Assembly (NCBI RefSeq): GCF_000208745.1
Contig: NC_030856.1
Coordinates: forward strand, 6,473,464 to 6,537,463
Source of the DNA: Theobroma cacao
Taxonomy: Eukaryota; Streptophyta; Magnoliopsida; Malvales; Malvaceae
Length of the DNA stretch: 64,000 nucleotides
Reading direction: 5' to 3'
The translations under genes were made by a program, and so were the position numbers. Every line of letters starts with the position of its first letter. Within the stretch, counting starts at the first letter, position 1. The notes beneath the pieces are model-generated. The model worked only from the letters and a program-made list of their open reading frames with translations. It searched no databases and had not been told where the DNA came from. Shown one piece after another: positions 1 to 11,524 of this stretch.

Positions 1-2239
1 TCCAGCCCTTGATATCACTTTTTGATCTCTCTCCTCAAGCATGCTAAATGGAAATAAAGGCTTAGGAAAGGTAGAAATCAAGCTAAAGTCGAAAAATCTT
101 ACCGTTAGACGCGTAAACAGTCGAAAACCGCGAATTCTCCTTTGAATTTTCTTGTTTCTCTTTGGTTTTTCATTTTTTCTTCCTTTCCTCTCTATTTCCT
201 CTCTTGTTCTTCCTTATGGCCGGCCAGCACTTAAAATGGGGTTTAAATGGGCTGCCTTTTCATTAAAATAATATTATATTATTTTTTAAAAATGCCACGT
301 GTCACTTACCCATTGGCCCATTTTTAAAATTTCATCCATTTGTTTCCAAATTTTCACCATACACTTGTCCCATATATTCATAGCTTAGATAAAATTCTCA
401 GACTTATCCAAAGTCTCGGTGGAGTAATTTTTGAAATTTACACTTTTGCTCCCGTAAAAGTGAAAAATTACATTTTTGCCCAAAAAACTGAAAAATTGCC
501 CGTAGACATATTTTTCATCCCTTATACTCATACCATTCTCCAATTTGTCAAATTTGATCTAAATTCTCTCAAAATCTCAAATTTTATCCTCGGGTGGTAA
601 AATTACGATTTTTGCCCCTACACTCCAGAAATCACCAGAATTAAACTTTTTCACTTTCTATCATTAAATTATACTCCAAATAGTTAATCTTGGTCAAAAT
701 TTTCACTTTATGATCAAATTATTATCTTAGGTGGCAAAAGGATGATTTTTGCCCCTGAACATCAAAATTTTTTATTTTACCCCAAATGAACCCTCGAACT
801 CCGAACAATCATTTTTAGTCATTCCTTGACTATAAAATATTAAATTTCATCCTACAATTCCTATTTGAACTAGTTCGAGGTTAAATCAACTCAAGTGTAC
901 CATTAGATACAATATCGAGTGTCGTCTATTCTTAGGTGCTTTTCCTAGCATAATAACATGCTACTCAGTGCATGTATGTCATGATATGTGTTTATAGGGT
1001 CAGGTTTTATAGTATGAAATATGTATTTAGCCTTGAAAGGCTGTGAATTACAACAATTGCTATATCATGTTATTGAATTTTATTGTGTGGTGGGTTTAGC
1101 TTGCTGCAGTGTCCGAATTTTGTAGACCAGCCTATTAGAGGGGCACGGAATCCGGATATATATATATGTACCTCGGTTGAAGAGGCGCGTAAGGCATCTC
1201 CTGAGGTATGGACAGAGTTCACGTCACGCCGAACCACCTCGTGATGATGAACTTCGCTAACGCTAAGGAATGGTTGTGTTTTTCAAACTAAAAATATGTT
1301 TTACGTGTATACGAAACTTTTTAATAGGCTTGGCGGGCTCGAGTGTACGCCTCTGATCAAGGTGTCATCGAGTACTATTTGATGGCACGAGCCAAATGTT
1401 TATGGAAGTCATAAGCCTTAATGAGAAATTAAATGAAATACAACCGTTTGCATGGGTTAGGATAAATTTTCAAATTGTGAAATACTTAAAAATGATGGGA
1501 TATTTTAATTGTCCCTTTTTACTCGGCTTTAGCTGATTTAAATGATGTTTGTTTACTCACTGGGATTTTATAATCTCACCACCCTTCTTTCCACCCATTT
1601 CAGGCTCAGAGTAGGCTGTAGATAGCTGATTCCATCGAGGCCTTCTATTGGACTTGCGTCCTCCGAACTGTAGGTTCACCGTTTTCCTTACTTCTAGTCA
1701 TTCGTGAGCCCGCTGGATATTGTAAATTAAATTAATTTAATTTAAATGCATTGGTTTACTGTGTCACAATATGAATGAAATTATTTTACTTTTATGTTAC
1801 AAAAAGTATTTACGTATAACTCTAAAATTACTGTTTATAAGAAAATAAAATATTTTATTATATATTTTGTTTTATCTTCTTATTATATTAAAATAATTAT
1901 AATTTCATTTTAAATAAAGGTTTTAGATGCCTAAGCTTATTTTTAATTGTGAATTATGCGATTGGTACTTGTTTACTACATTTTTAACTGGTTTTAACAT
2001 TTTCAGTGGAAAATGACCAAAATGCCCTTGTGAGATAAAAATTTTTATTTTATCAATTTTAAGTTGAAAATAGCTCAAAATCCTTTAAAACATAAAATTT
2101 GGCAACAGTTACTCACCGGGGGGAAATGAGAAACTGATATTAAGCATTACGGGGTTCCGGTTGACATTCCGAGAGATGAGTGCCCATCGGGGCATCACGG
2201 CGGTTGTCACGGGCTCGAGGGGAGTTTCAGGTCATGACA
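1..2239. mobile_element. LTR-type retrotransposon remnant, copy 1
   Basis: Positions about 1014-2239 match, in inverted orientation, positions 19352-20572. Shared landmarks include the 'gaccagcctat' and 'gccgaaccacctcgtgatgatga' blocks and the terminal 'gctcgaggggagtttc' block. The right edge ends in GTCATGACA at 2231-2239, that is TGTCATGAC read on the minus strand, which fits a TG..CA long terminal repeat end. It abuts a hAT transposase fragment that lacks its C-terminal part, so this element probably inserted into that gene. Positions 1-960 hold AT-rich sequence plus a pyrimidine-rich block ending in GGCCGGCC near 220-230. An open frame at 340-600 is not gene-like. The family is likely Ty3/Gypsy, but no internal coding region confirms this. 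Confidence 0.55.
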
Positions 2240-4543
2240 TCATCTCCCGACCTTATGAGCTCAGGTATGTAGCCATTATCACATAATTCAAATGATGCAA
2301 CGCCCTCTGAAAGTTCAAAGCTGTATCCAACATCAAAAAAATAGAATTCCATCTAGTGCTCACATTTAAATACAATAAACACTTGCTCTCAACTCCTGCA
2401 CTAACAGCACACTCTTTAAACTTGACTAACCTAGTAGGGGATTGTCCAATATATCTCACTGCCCCTCTAACACGAGCAATTGAGGTATTCATATCCTTCA
2501 ATCCATCAGAGACCATAAGATTCACAATATGAGAAATGCATCTCCCATGAAAAAATCTACCCCCTAAGATACTAGTTCCAGTAACATTATATTTTTTTTT
2601 CAAATGCCCTACTGCAACATCATTTGAACTAGCATTATCAATAGTGATAGAAAAAATCTTTTGGATCCCCCAATCCCCTAAACATTTACTAATTGTCTTA
2701 CCCATGGCCTCACCTTTGTGACTAATGATAGGACAAACATTCAAAATTTTTTTATGCAACTTCCAATCATTATCAATAAAATGGGTAGTTAGACACATAT
2801 AATTAATTCTTTGAATCGAAGTCCATATGTTAGTGGTGAGACACATTCTACTAGGACATGATCTTAACAATCTTCTCATTCGAGTTTTTTCATTAGTATA
2901 AACCTTATAGCAATCCTTAGCAATAGTCCATCGTGAAGGTATACGAAATCTAGGACATGCTTAGTTTATATGTCTCCTATATCCATCATTTTCCACAAAC
3001 TTAAAAGGTAATTCATCTAAAATAATCATCTCAGCTAAACTCCTCCTAACTGCCTCTTGATCAAACTTTCAACTACCCAACACATCCCCTTCCGAAGCAA
3101 AAACTAATTCCATCTGCCTTTTCTCCTCACTATCACGCACCAATTTCAACTTAGGACAAACTTTAATATGATTTTTTAAAGAAGATGTTCCATTCTTTTT
3201 TGTATCAGCATACAATTCTTTACCATAATGAGAACATTTAGCTTTCTTATTACCTTTCTTATCAACAAATTTGGTGAAGTGATCCCACACAACCGATGTA
3301 GATTGAGACGGCTCCCTTTGCTTCCGCACCTTGCTTACAACTTCACATGTTTGTTGGGGTCGGTAGAACTAGCAGTTACATGAGGTGTGGATATTGATGG
3401 TGTTGGTGTTGGTGTATCATTAATTGCGAAATTTGTTTCCTCATTAGTTGTCATCTACAAAAAAAAAATGTAATACCCAAATATTAATTTCAATATTTAA
3501 TTCTAACATATTGCCAATCATTTTAATTAAAAATCCAAATAATAATTCTAAACATTAATTCTCAAATATAATTCTTAATGTTTAATTCTAACATATTACC
3601 AACCATTTTAATTAAAAATGAACCTAGATTATTTGTTTATTTGTTCATTTATTTTGCCAACCCTGTGAAACACATGCACTTCAACTACCAGTTGCCAGCA
3701 TCATTTTAAGTTGAGAAATTTCAAGTTGAAAAATCATTTTAAGCTATTGGATTCGGACCTACCATTAAAGGAACAAGTTGAGAAATTTCAATCAAATGAT
3801 GTGTCAGATTTTAATTCGTTCAATTACTTGTCAAAGAGAGTTTGTGTAGTGTACAGCAAGCAGCACTCAAGGAAGCAAGAATCAAAACAGCAAGCTTAAA
3901 ATATCAAAATGGAACAAAATTAATTTTTACAAGCAAAAAAACAATATATCATACTCATAATCTCTAACATATTTTCTCTCTAGCATGAATTTTAATAAAA
4001 ATAATAATATTCATAATCTCTCAAACTTTCTCTCTCTGCTTATTTTCACAAAATAACTTTAAAAAAAAACTATGGTTTACCTTGCAATGGCAGCAATTTT
4101 GACTGAGAAGCACTGGTAATAGCAACTGAGAAGCACCAATATGAGACGGCTGCTGGCTTAGGGTTCAGCTGAAGAGGCGAAAAGGGAAAGGAGAAAATAA
4201 AGGGGTCGGGTTGTCGAGGGAAATGGAGAAAATATGAGAGTTGCAGTCTGCAGAGATGGTTTAAGGTCTTTTGAGGGAAATTTTACATTTTTACCCTTAT
4301 GAGGGGCGAAAAATGGGTGTTTAATTAGGGTCATTTTTGTACTTTCACCCTCAATGAAAACCAAAGCCAATTACCAGTCGGTTATTCGGTCAGTTCGGGG
4401 GGGAAGGAGTCCCCCCCAAGGGCCTAGTCAATCGACCTACGAGGCCAATCGGCATGATCGAAGATTGAAATAGCAACCGTCGGTTACAAAAATCGACGAC
4501 TGCGGTCGGTTGCTCAGTTGCAACCAACCGCTGCACACCCTTA
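2240..4543 (-). mobile_element. hAT element A, 3'-truncated
   Basis: Read on the minus strand, the element opens near 4543 with AAGGGTGTGCAGCGGTTGG, a typical hAT-type terminal inverted repeat with an imperfectly repeated CGGTTGGT-like subterminal region (4370-4543). A leader region follows, then a degraded transposase (2253-3329). The opposite end is missing because the LTR-type repeat at 1-2239 replaces it. The right boundary lies directly against hAT element B, so one element may have landed in the other. If the TIR ends at 4542, the adjoining GATTTCAC would be the candidate 8-bp target duplication, but the partner copy is lost. The region 3330-4370 holds the leader and no other gene. Confidence 0.6.
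2253..3329 (-). pseudogene. hAT transposase pseudogene (BED finger, RICESLEEPER-like)
   Basis: The N-terminal open block (3069-3329) is a BED-type zinc finger with W-x-HF, KAKCSHYGKELYA and LKNHIKVC motifs. The second zinc cysteine of the usual C-x-x-C is a tyrosine here (C-S-H-Y). The second block (2253-2879) carries the hAT catalytic-core landmarks FIDNDWKLHKKIL, the TIDNASSND acidic motif, HGRCISHIVNL and STRWNS. Between the blocks, coding-like sequence is broken by a TGA near 3069 where related proteins have Trp (W-K-F-D-Q) and a TAA at 2961-2963. The C-terminal hAT dimerisation domain is missing because an LTR-type repeat begins at 2239. It is inactive as a transposase. Calls on missing residues rest on family knowledge, not on an alignment. 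Confidence 0.8.
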
Positions 4544-4869
4544 GATTTCACTACTCGAATCGGGTTTGGGTATCACTTTTTGGTTACCCATTACTCGAAC
4601 CCGATTATGTAATATTCGGATTCCGCGAGTACCTGCCCCGAACTCGATTATAATACCCATGTATATATTTTTTATTATTTAAATAACTGAATAAAATTGA
4701 TACTGATTGGACTTGAACCCAGGTAAGGAAGGAAAGCACTCAAAGTCTATACCATCATGACAAACAATTTCTTTTGTTAAATGTTGACAAATATATTATA
4801 AATATGGTTAGTTAAATTAATAATGTCATCACATTAATATATATAAATAAAAAAATTATTAGATTATTA

Positions 4870-5306
4870 ATTTTGTTTAAATAATATGAATATCATATCA
4901 TATTACAAAGGAATATAATTACTATTATATACATTTTTAATAAAAATGTATATACTTTTTATTTTGTGTTAAGATTACAAAAATTATAACTTATAATATA
5001 TATACTTAAAGAGACTCTTTGAGTTTAGAATAGTTTTGGAATCTAACTATTTTTTTAATTTCATGTAATTAAAGACAAACTCATATAGTTAAGTAAATTA
5101 ATTCTTTAAATTATGATTATTAATTAACTTGAAATGTTTTTAAATATATATACATTATACATATTGAGTTCATTTATAAGAAATATAATTACTATATTAT
5201 ATATATATACTAATACTTTTAGTATATATATACTTTAAATATAAATATATTTATTTTTTATTTTGTGTTAATATTATAAAAATTATAATTTATAAAATTA
5301 TTAATT

Positions 5307-5342
<36 letters not shown>

Positions 5343-6165
5343 CACTTTGTAGTATATAACTTGTAATGTTTTTTAACACATACACTTTATATTATATATT
5401 ATGTTCATTTATAAAGAATATAATTACTATTATATAAATTAATTACTAAATAATATATATATNNNNNNNNNNNNNNNNNNNNNNNNNNNNNNNNNNNNNN
5501 NNNNNNNNNNNNNNNNNNNNNNNNNNNNNNNNNNNNNNNNNNNNNNNNNNNNNNNNNNNNNNNNNNNNNNNNNNNNNNNNNNNNNNNNNNNNNNNNNNNN
5601 NNNNNNNNNNNNNNNNNNNNNNNNNNNNNNNNNNNNNNNNNNNNNNNNNNNNNNNNNNNNNNNNNNNNNNNNNNNNNNNNNNNNNNNNNNNNNNNNNNNN
5701 NNNNNNNNNNNNNNNNNNNNNNNNNNNNNNNNNNNNNNNNNNNNNNNNNNNNNNNNNNNNNNNNNNNNNNNNNNNNNNNNNNNNNNNNNNNNNNNNNNNN
5801 NNNNNNNNNNNNNNNNNNNNNNNNNNNNNNNNNNNNNNNNNNNNNNNNNNNNNNNNNNNNNNNNNNNNNNNNNNNNNNNNNNNNNNNNNNNNNNNNNNNN
5901 NNNNNNNNNNNNNNNNNNNNNNNNNNNNNNNNNNNNAAATTCATATAATTAATTAAATTAATTAATGAAATTATGATTATTAATTAAATTGTAATGTCTT
6001 TTAATATCTATACTTTATATAAATTGGATTCATTTATAAAAAAATATAATTACTATTTTGTATATACACTATAATACTTTTAATATATATTTATTTTTTA
6101 TTTTACGTTAACATTATAAAAATTATAATTTATAAAATTATAAAATTCATATAGTAGAATTTGTT
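4870..6165. repeat. AT-rich tandem array inside hAT element B, spanning the gap
   Basis: A block centred on AATATAATTACTAT recurs at about 4911, 5181, 5416 and 6043. It is usually preceded by a TTCATTTATAA stretch and followed by TATTTTTTATTTTGTGTTAA and AAAAATTATAATTTATAA. Spacings are about 270 and 235 bp, then 627 bp across the run of Ns. Units differ by substitutions and small indels. The array is almost pure A+T and non-coding. The true unit count is unknown because the gap sits inside it. Confidence 0.65.
5463..5936. other. Assembly gap (474 N)
   Basis: This is an unbroken run of N. Both sides are AT-rich repeat units of the same tandem array, so the gap probably reflects collapsed or unresolvable repeat copies rather than missing unique sequence. 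Confidence 0.95.
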
Positions 6166-6308
6166 TTTTAGTGCTTATTAGAAAAAGACTATTAACTTAC
6201 TTCACAATTTCCTAATCCAAATGTTTATGTAATTGATGTTCAAAAAAAAGAGAACAAGATTAAAAACCCTAGCCACTCCTTTTTTTTCTTTCTTTTTTCT
6301 CTTCTAGC

Positions 6309-6565
6309 CGCTCCTGCAGTCCTCGTTTAGTTGTTCTTCCCTAGATACCAGCCTACCACGCTTAGCGCCTTTTTTCTTTCTTTTCTTCCTAGTGGCCCAG
6401 CCACAGCCACGCCCTGTCACCGGTCGCCCCCCACTCCTTCAGTCCTTGATCTTCCCCAGCTACCAGCCTGCCATGCTCGGCTCTTTCTTTTTTCTTTTCT
6501 CCCTAGCGGCTCAGCCACAGCCACTCCCTGTCGCCCCACGCTCCTCAGTCCTTGTTCTTCCCCAA
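6309..6565 (+). repeat. GC-richer minisatellite, about 115 bp unit
   Basis: Two full units and part of a third are visible. Each runs from CTCCT-CAGTCCT, through CTTCCCCAGCTACCAGCCTGCC, a pyrimidine run and a CCTAGCGGCTCAGCC block, to CCACAGCCACxCCCTGTC. The repeat creates overlapping proline/serine-rich frames (6331-6603 and 6392-6730) that are not evidence of a gene. It lies upstream of the hAT element B transposase and may be part of its leader. Confidence 0.6.
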
Positions 6566-7041
6566 CCGGAACAAGAACTCTTTTCTTCATGTCAACCCCT
6601 TAATCGGTATGACTTTCTTCTTCAAGTAATCAACTATATTTTTGCTGTGGAGCGTAAGGATGTTCGTGCTATGGCCATTTGTAAACCATTTTGGGGATAT
6701 GAATATGTAAAATTTTTTATTTTGTTCTAAATTTGTCAACCATTCCAAGAATAACTATAAAAAGGAAGTTGAAAAATGATTTTAATACATTTTGTTCTAT
6801 GACTTGTCAAGAAAGAACAAATGGGATAACAGACTATAGCTTGTGATAATATTGGGACCGTAGATCTATTCAAGTGTTTCCCTGATTAGAGACATGGAAT
6901 CAAAACCTAAAATATGCAATTAGCTATAACAACAAAAGCATGATAACATTGAATTCAGGATGTTGCAGGGCTATTTTTTTTTTTTCAAAATTGATTTAGA
7001 CATTGATTTTGTTATTTTTATGTTTCTAGGTCTTTTGAAAA

Positions 7042-9305
7042 ATGGATGCAGCTGACAAATGTGATGATAGTGTTAATTATAATTGCAATAAGACACTCTC
7101 TCAATCGTCAGCATATATATGTAGGGTCAAGTTCACAACAAGCACCTTAATTGAGCCTTCTAGAACTCCTGCTAGTGGTAGTCAACCTTTGATCTCGCCT
7201 GCTGGAAGTAAACCTCCATTGTGTAGTTCAAGTACCAAATGTCGTTGCAAATTAACTTTAGACGTTTTGAATCATTTTGAAAAGAAAAATATCGATGGGG
7301 AAGATGTGGCAATTTGTAATTATTGTAAAGCTATTCTTAAGGCCAATAGCAAGAATGGAAAAAACGCTTTGAAAAATCAAATGAATACTTGTGCAAGGAG
7401 AAAAAATTCAAGCATTGAACAATGCTTTGAAAAACAAAGGCAACTTGGCAAGACATTTCAAGACATGAGTTGGCTTGTGCTATAATCTTGCATGAGTATC
7501 CGCTTTTTATTGTTTCTCATGTTGGTTTTAAGAAGTTTGTTGCTAGTCTTTAACCCTTGTTTAAGATGGTTTCTCGCAATACAATTAAAGAGGACATTCA
7601 CAAAATTTATTGCTCAAAGAAATCCGAGCTGCAACAGGGGTTTGAGAAGTTAAAAAGTCGAATAACAATTATGACAGATATGTGAACTTCAAATCAAAAG
7701 AAAGGTTACATGTCTGTCACTGCTAATTATATTGATGAATCTTGGGAGATGCAAAGCTATATCTTGAGGTAAGCAATTTTTATTCTAATTCTTTAAATTG
7801 TATTATGTTATAGATTAATGGTTTTATGAAAAAAATTTAAGGGAATTCATTAATATTATTTTGTAAACATGTAGATTTGCATATGTCCCAGCACCTCACA
7901 CGATAGATGTTTTTGCTCAAGAAATGATAAATGCTTTGACTGAATGGTATATAGAGGGCAAACTCTCTACTATCACTGTGGATAATTGCAACTCCAATGA
8001 TGGTATGATTTTTATCCTAGTGAATAACTTGGGCTCTAAACTTTTGCTTGATGAAAAAATTCTTCACATGAGATGTTATGCACCTATATTGAATCTTGTT
8101 GCTAAAGATGGATTATCTGTGATTGAAAATGTTCCAGATAGTGTAGTATATTGGTCAGCTAGTCCATCTAGATAGGAAAAATTTGAAGAAGTGGCTCGTC
8201 AAGTTAAAGTGTCATATTTTAAAAAGTTGAGTCTAGATTGTAGAACTAGATGGAATTCAACTTAGGATTGCTATAGGATACAAAGATCTTTTCCCTAAGT
8301 TGAAACTTAGAGACAAAGGTTACTCTTGTGTGCCTAATGAGGAAGATTGGGGGAGAGCAAAAAATATTGTTAACAAGTTAGAAATATTTTATGATCTCAC
8401 TAATTTGTTTTCAAGGACAGAGTATCCTACTGCAAATTATTTTTTTTTGTCAAAGTTTGTAAACTTCGAATTGCAATTGTGAATTGGATGTGCTCTGATG
8501 ATGTGATAATTAGTGCAATGACAAAAACAATATTGGAAGGATATTCATATTGTGCTAGCTGTGGCGAATATCTAGGATACTAGGTATAAAATGAAGGTGG
8601 TTGAGTATTTTTTTTCCTCAAATTTATAGTGGTGTTGCAAATTATGAGATTAAAGAAGTTAAGAAAACTTGTTATGATTTACTTCAAGAATATCATAATA
8701 GATCCACTAATCTAAAACCAGAGTCTTCTCAAAGTTCATCAGCAACAACATTTGATGAATCACCTGAACCAGATGAATGTATGTTGTATGAATTTCTTAA
8801 TTCTTCTACTGATGGGCATGTGAAGTTAGAATTGGATCATTATTTGGAAGACAAAGTTTTGCCATTTACTAAAACTTTTGATGTTTTAAGTTGGTGGAAG
8901 ACAAATGGGATAAAGTATCCCACTTTGCAAATGATTGCCAGAGATTTTCTTGCTATTCTTATTTCTAAAGTTGCATATGAGTCAGCCCTTAGCACTAGTG
9001 GGAGAGTGGTGACTGACCATCAAAGTAGGCTTAAACCATACACTTTGGAGGCATTGATGTGCACTCAAAATTGGTTGAGGAATGAAATGAAAGGTAAATA
9101 AACTCATTATATTTTTATTTCATTTGTTTTCTTTAAAAAATTATCTGTTATCTTAAGTGTTATATATATTTTTATTTTTTTTATTTGTGTAGGATCATGT
9201 ATAACAATTGAAGATCCAATTGCCACACTTGTTGACACTGACACGAAAGAAGATGATAAAATTGTTCATGAGCTTGCCTTATTGTCAATTTGTAATGTTG
9301 TTTAA
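7042..9305 (+). pseudogene. hAT transposase pseudogene of element B
   Basis: An acceptor-like TTTCTAG precedes the ATG at 7042. Residues about 70-115 form a BED zinc finger (CNYCKAILKANSKNGKNALK..C); the position usually held by the zinc histidine is Gln (KNQMNTC). Beyond 7485 the frame is repeatedly broken. Homology resumes with a block that includes M-T-D-M-stop-T-S-N-Q, where a TGA near 7683 replaces Trp. Further pieces at 7924-8175, 8300-8482 and 8601-9101 follow. The last is the hAT dimerisation region (LDHYLEDKVLPF, FDVLSWWK, YPTLQMIARDFLAI, ESALSTSGRVV). Likely introns lie at 7770-7874 and 9095-9192, with a short final exon ending near 9305. It is inactive. Confidence 0.8.
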
Positions 9306-9315
9306 CTAGTTGTTT

Positions 9316-9545
9316 GAATATTTATTTTAGTTATTTAAGTTTATGTTGTTGTTGTTTGGATATATGTGTTTGCTTATTTAAGTTTATGTTATTTATTTGG
9401 ATCTTTGTGTTTAGTTATTTAAGTTTATGTTATTTTTTGGATATTTATGTATAGCTATTTAAGTTTATATTGTTGTATGGATATTTGTTTTTAATTATTT
9501 AAGTCTATGTTTAAGATCTTTGTTTTTGGTTATTTAAATTTAGAT
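9316..9545 (+). repeat. Tandem repeat, TTATTTAAGTTTATGTT units
   Basis: About five imperfect units, each beginning TTATTTAAGTTTATGTT and continuing into GGATATTTGTGTTTA, follow the transposase stop codon. Unit lengths vary around 45-60 bp. It lies in the 3' untranslated part of hAT element B. Confidence 0.65.
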
Positions 9546-9855
9546 TTTATTATTTTTTTTATTAATTTAATTAGTAGTTAATTTTATGAAATACGTAGAG
9601 AAATATTATTGTATATGTATACGGGTTTGGGTAATTGGATAGCTATGAAGAAGATTTTAATAATTTTTTAATCTAATCGGATTTTTAAACGGGTTATGGT
9701 AATTATAGGATAGTAAAAATGTAATAGAGTTAAGGTTACGGTAGTAATTTTTAAAATTATTTGGGTAATTAATAGGGTTAGGGTAATTGATTTTTTATAG
9801 AGTTAGGATTCAGGTATCTCGAAATTATAGGGTACTCTACCCATTGACAACCCTA

Positions 9856-10440
9856 ATACCTCTGGATCCTACCAGTATGATAGGAGGGCTTAAAGAATAT
9901 TTTTAATAAAAAGCCTTGACTTATATTAGAGTCTACATTATACGAAAATGTTTTGACCCATAAATGATTATCTTGATGATGGGATTTTCTTGATAAGTTT
10001 GACAAGGTGAGTTTTCCCTAGTAGTTTCTTAGGTGAGAGAGTATCCTAGGTCCCATCAGTATGATGGTTGGATTCGAAAAATATTTTCAATAAAAAGTTT
10101 TCATTTGACATTAATCGAGATTTATATTATGCATTTCACGTGCACACCATACTGAATAATAGACTTTAGGTCATAAATAAAATCAAAAAATAAAATAATA
10201 ATTAATGATTAAGAAAATATAAAAATAAAATTAATAGTTAGTTAAGGTTAAAATAGAATAACGTATGATTAAATGGTACTGTTTGTGGAACAGTAGTCAT
10301 GAGAGTGCTAATCTTTCCTTATGCGTAACCATACTCCCAAACTCAACTTTAAAAACCCGCAAACCAAGTCGTTATTCTTTAAATGGGCCTAAAATCAATT
10401 TAAGACCTCGTCAAATAGAACAAGTTTAATAAGTGATCAA
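9856..10440 (+). mobile_element. Tat/Ogre-like LTR fragment, copy 1
   Basis: This stretch matches 16641-17198 in the same orientation along its whole length. Shared landmarks are AGTATGATAGGAGGGCTTAA, TTTCACGTGCACACCATACT, GGTTAAAATAGAAT, CTGTT-GTGGAACAG and AACAAGTTTAATAAGTGATC. Its left side is cut by the end of hAT element B and its right side by the Copia fragment starting at 10441. It contains no coding sequence. Confidence 0.6.
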
Positions 10441-10442
10441 GA

Positions 10443-11517
10443 GCTTGGAATTCCAAGCTCACTGCATCACTTCAAAAGTTTGGTTTGAAACAGTCAACTT
10501 CAAACTACTCATTCTTCACCATGAAAACATACAATGGAGGTTTTATAGCTCTCTTAGTGTATGTTGATGATATTAATTGCAATCAATTCTATTTAGGCAG
10601 AATCTAATGTCAAGAAATTTCAAAAGTCATAATTCAAACTCAAGGACCTTGGTAAAGTAAAATACTTCCTAAGACTCAAGATTGCTAGATCACCAGAAGG
10701 CATATCAATATGCCAATGAAAATATGCTTTGGACCTTCTAGAAGAGCAAGGATTACTTGGAATTGAGCTTGTGAGTACACCAATCAACTATAATCACAAA
10801 TTGGCAAAGTCTAATGATGAAGATAAGTTAACAGATCCTACAAGTTACAGACAACTAGTTGGAAAATTACTATGCCTAACATTTAGCAAACTTGACATCA
10901 CATATGCTATGCAAGTACTCTCACAGTTCATGGAAAAGCTTGGCATTCATCACCTTGCAGCAACTCACAGGGTCCTGAAGAACATCAAAAAGGCACTAGG
11001 TCAAGGAATATTAATGAAGTCAAAATGCAATTTAAGATTACCTGGATACTCAGACAATGATTGGGTAGGATGCCCTGACACTAGAAAATTAGTCACAGGT
11101 TACTACATCTTCATTGGTGATTCCTTGGTGAGCTGGAAGTCAAAGAAACAGTCTGTAGTGGCAAGAAGTCCAACAGAAGTAGAATACAGGTCAATGGCTG
11201 CAACTTCTTGCGAAATCATATGGCTAAGGTCTTTAATAGCTGATTTTGGGATTAACCATTCTGAAGCTGTAAACCTATACTCTGATAGTCAATCAGCAAT
11301 ACAAATCAGCAAAAATCTTGTGCTTCATGAGAGAATAAAACATATAGAGATAGACAGTCATTTCATCATAGAAAAGGTATTAGCTGGATTAATTAACCCC
11401 TTGCATATTTCAACATAGTCATAGCTATCAAACATCTTTACCAAAGCACTTCATCCGAGACAATTCTACAATCTATTGAACAAGATGAATGTTCATGACA
11501 TTCACAATTCATCTTGA
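10443..11517 (+). pseudogene. Copia RT/RNase H pseudogene (3' part of pol)
   Basis: The frame opens with AWNSKL..LQKFGLKQS and reaches the RT catalytic motif YVDD (LLVYVDDI, about 10555-10578), followed by FKLKDLGKVKYFL. The RNase H part (10729-11418 is open) has the usual Copia landmarks Y-R-Q-L-V-G-K-L, SDNDWVGCPDTRK, GYYIF-GDSLVSWKSKKQ, ARSPTEVEYRSMA and SDSQSAI. Stops occur before FKLKDL (about 10630), at 10717-10719, and twice after LINPLHIST (about 11416-11424), after which LSNIFTKAL is still readable. Together with the missing 5' half, this makes it inactive. Confidence 0.85.
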
Positions 11518-11524
11518 GGGGGAG

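Larger units (their letters stand above)
4544..9855 (+). mobile_element. hAT element B, plus strand, nearly full length
   Basis: The right end (9620-9855) is a GGGTTTGGGTAATTGG-rich subterminal region closing in TACCCATTGACAACCCTA, the expected hAT 3' terminal repeat. The left end (4550-4660) has matching subterminal sequence (ACTCGAATCGGGTTTGGGT, GGTTACCCATTACTCGAAC) but lacks the outermost GGGTTGTCAATGGG copy, so the 5' terminus is lost at the junction with hAT element A. In between lie an AT-rich tandem array with an assembly gap, a short GC-rich minisatellite leader, a decayed transposase (7042-9305) and a 3' tandem repeat. The sequence after 9855 matches a Tat-like LTR, so this element appears to have inserted into that LTR. 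Confidence 0.6.

Noticed and set aside
340..600. 86-codon open frame at the left end
   Set aside because: Begins at TTG, has no domain, and lies in LTR-type repeat sequence of low complexity.
4158..4370. 70-codon minus-strand frame
   Set aside because: Falls in the leader/subterminal region of hAT element A and shows no domain.
5405..5944. Open frame across the run of Ns
   Set aside because: An artefact of unknown bases.
9316..9545. Regularly spaced repeats considered as a CRISPR array
   Set aside because: Spacers are not unique, units are diverged and contiguous, and the DNA is plant nuclear.
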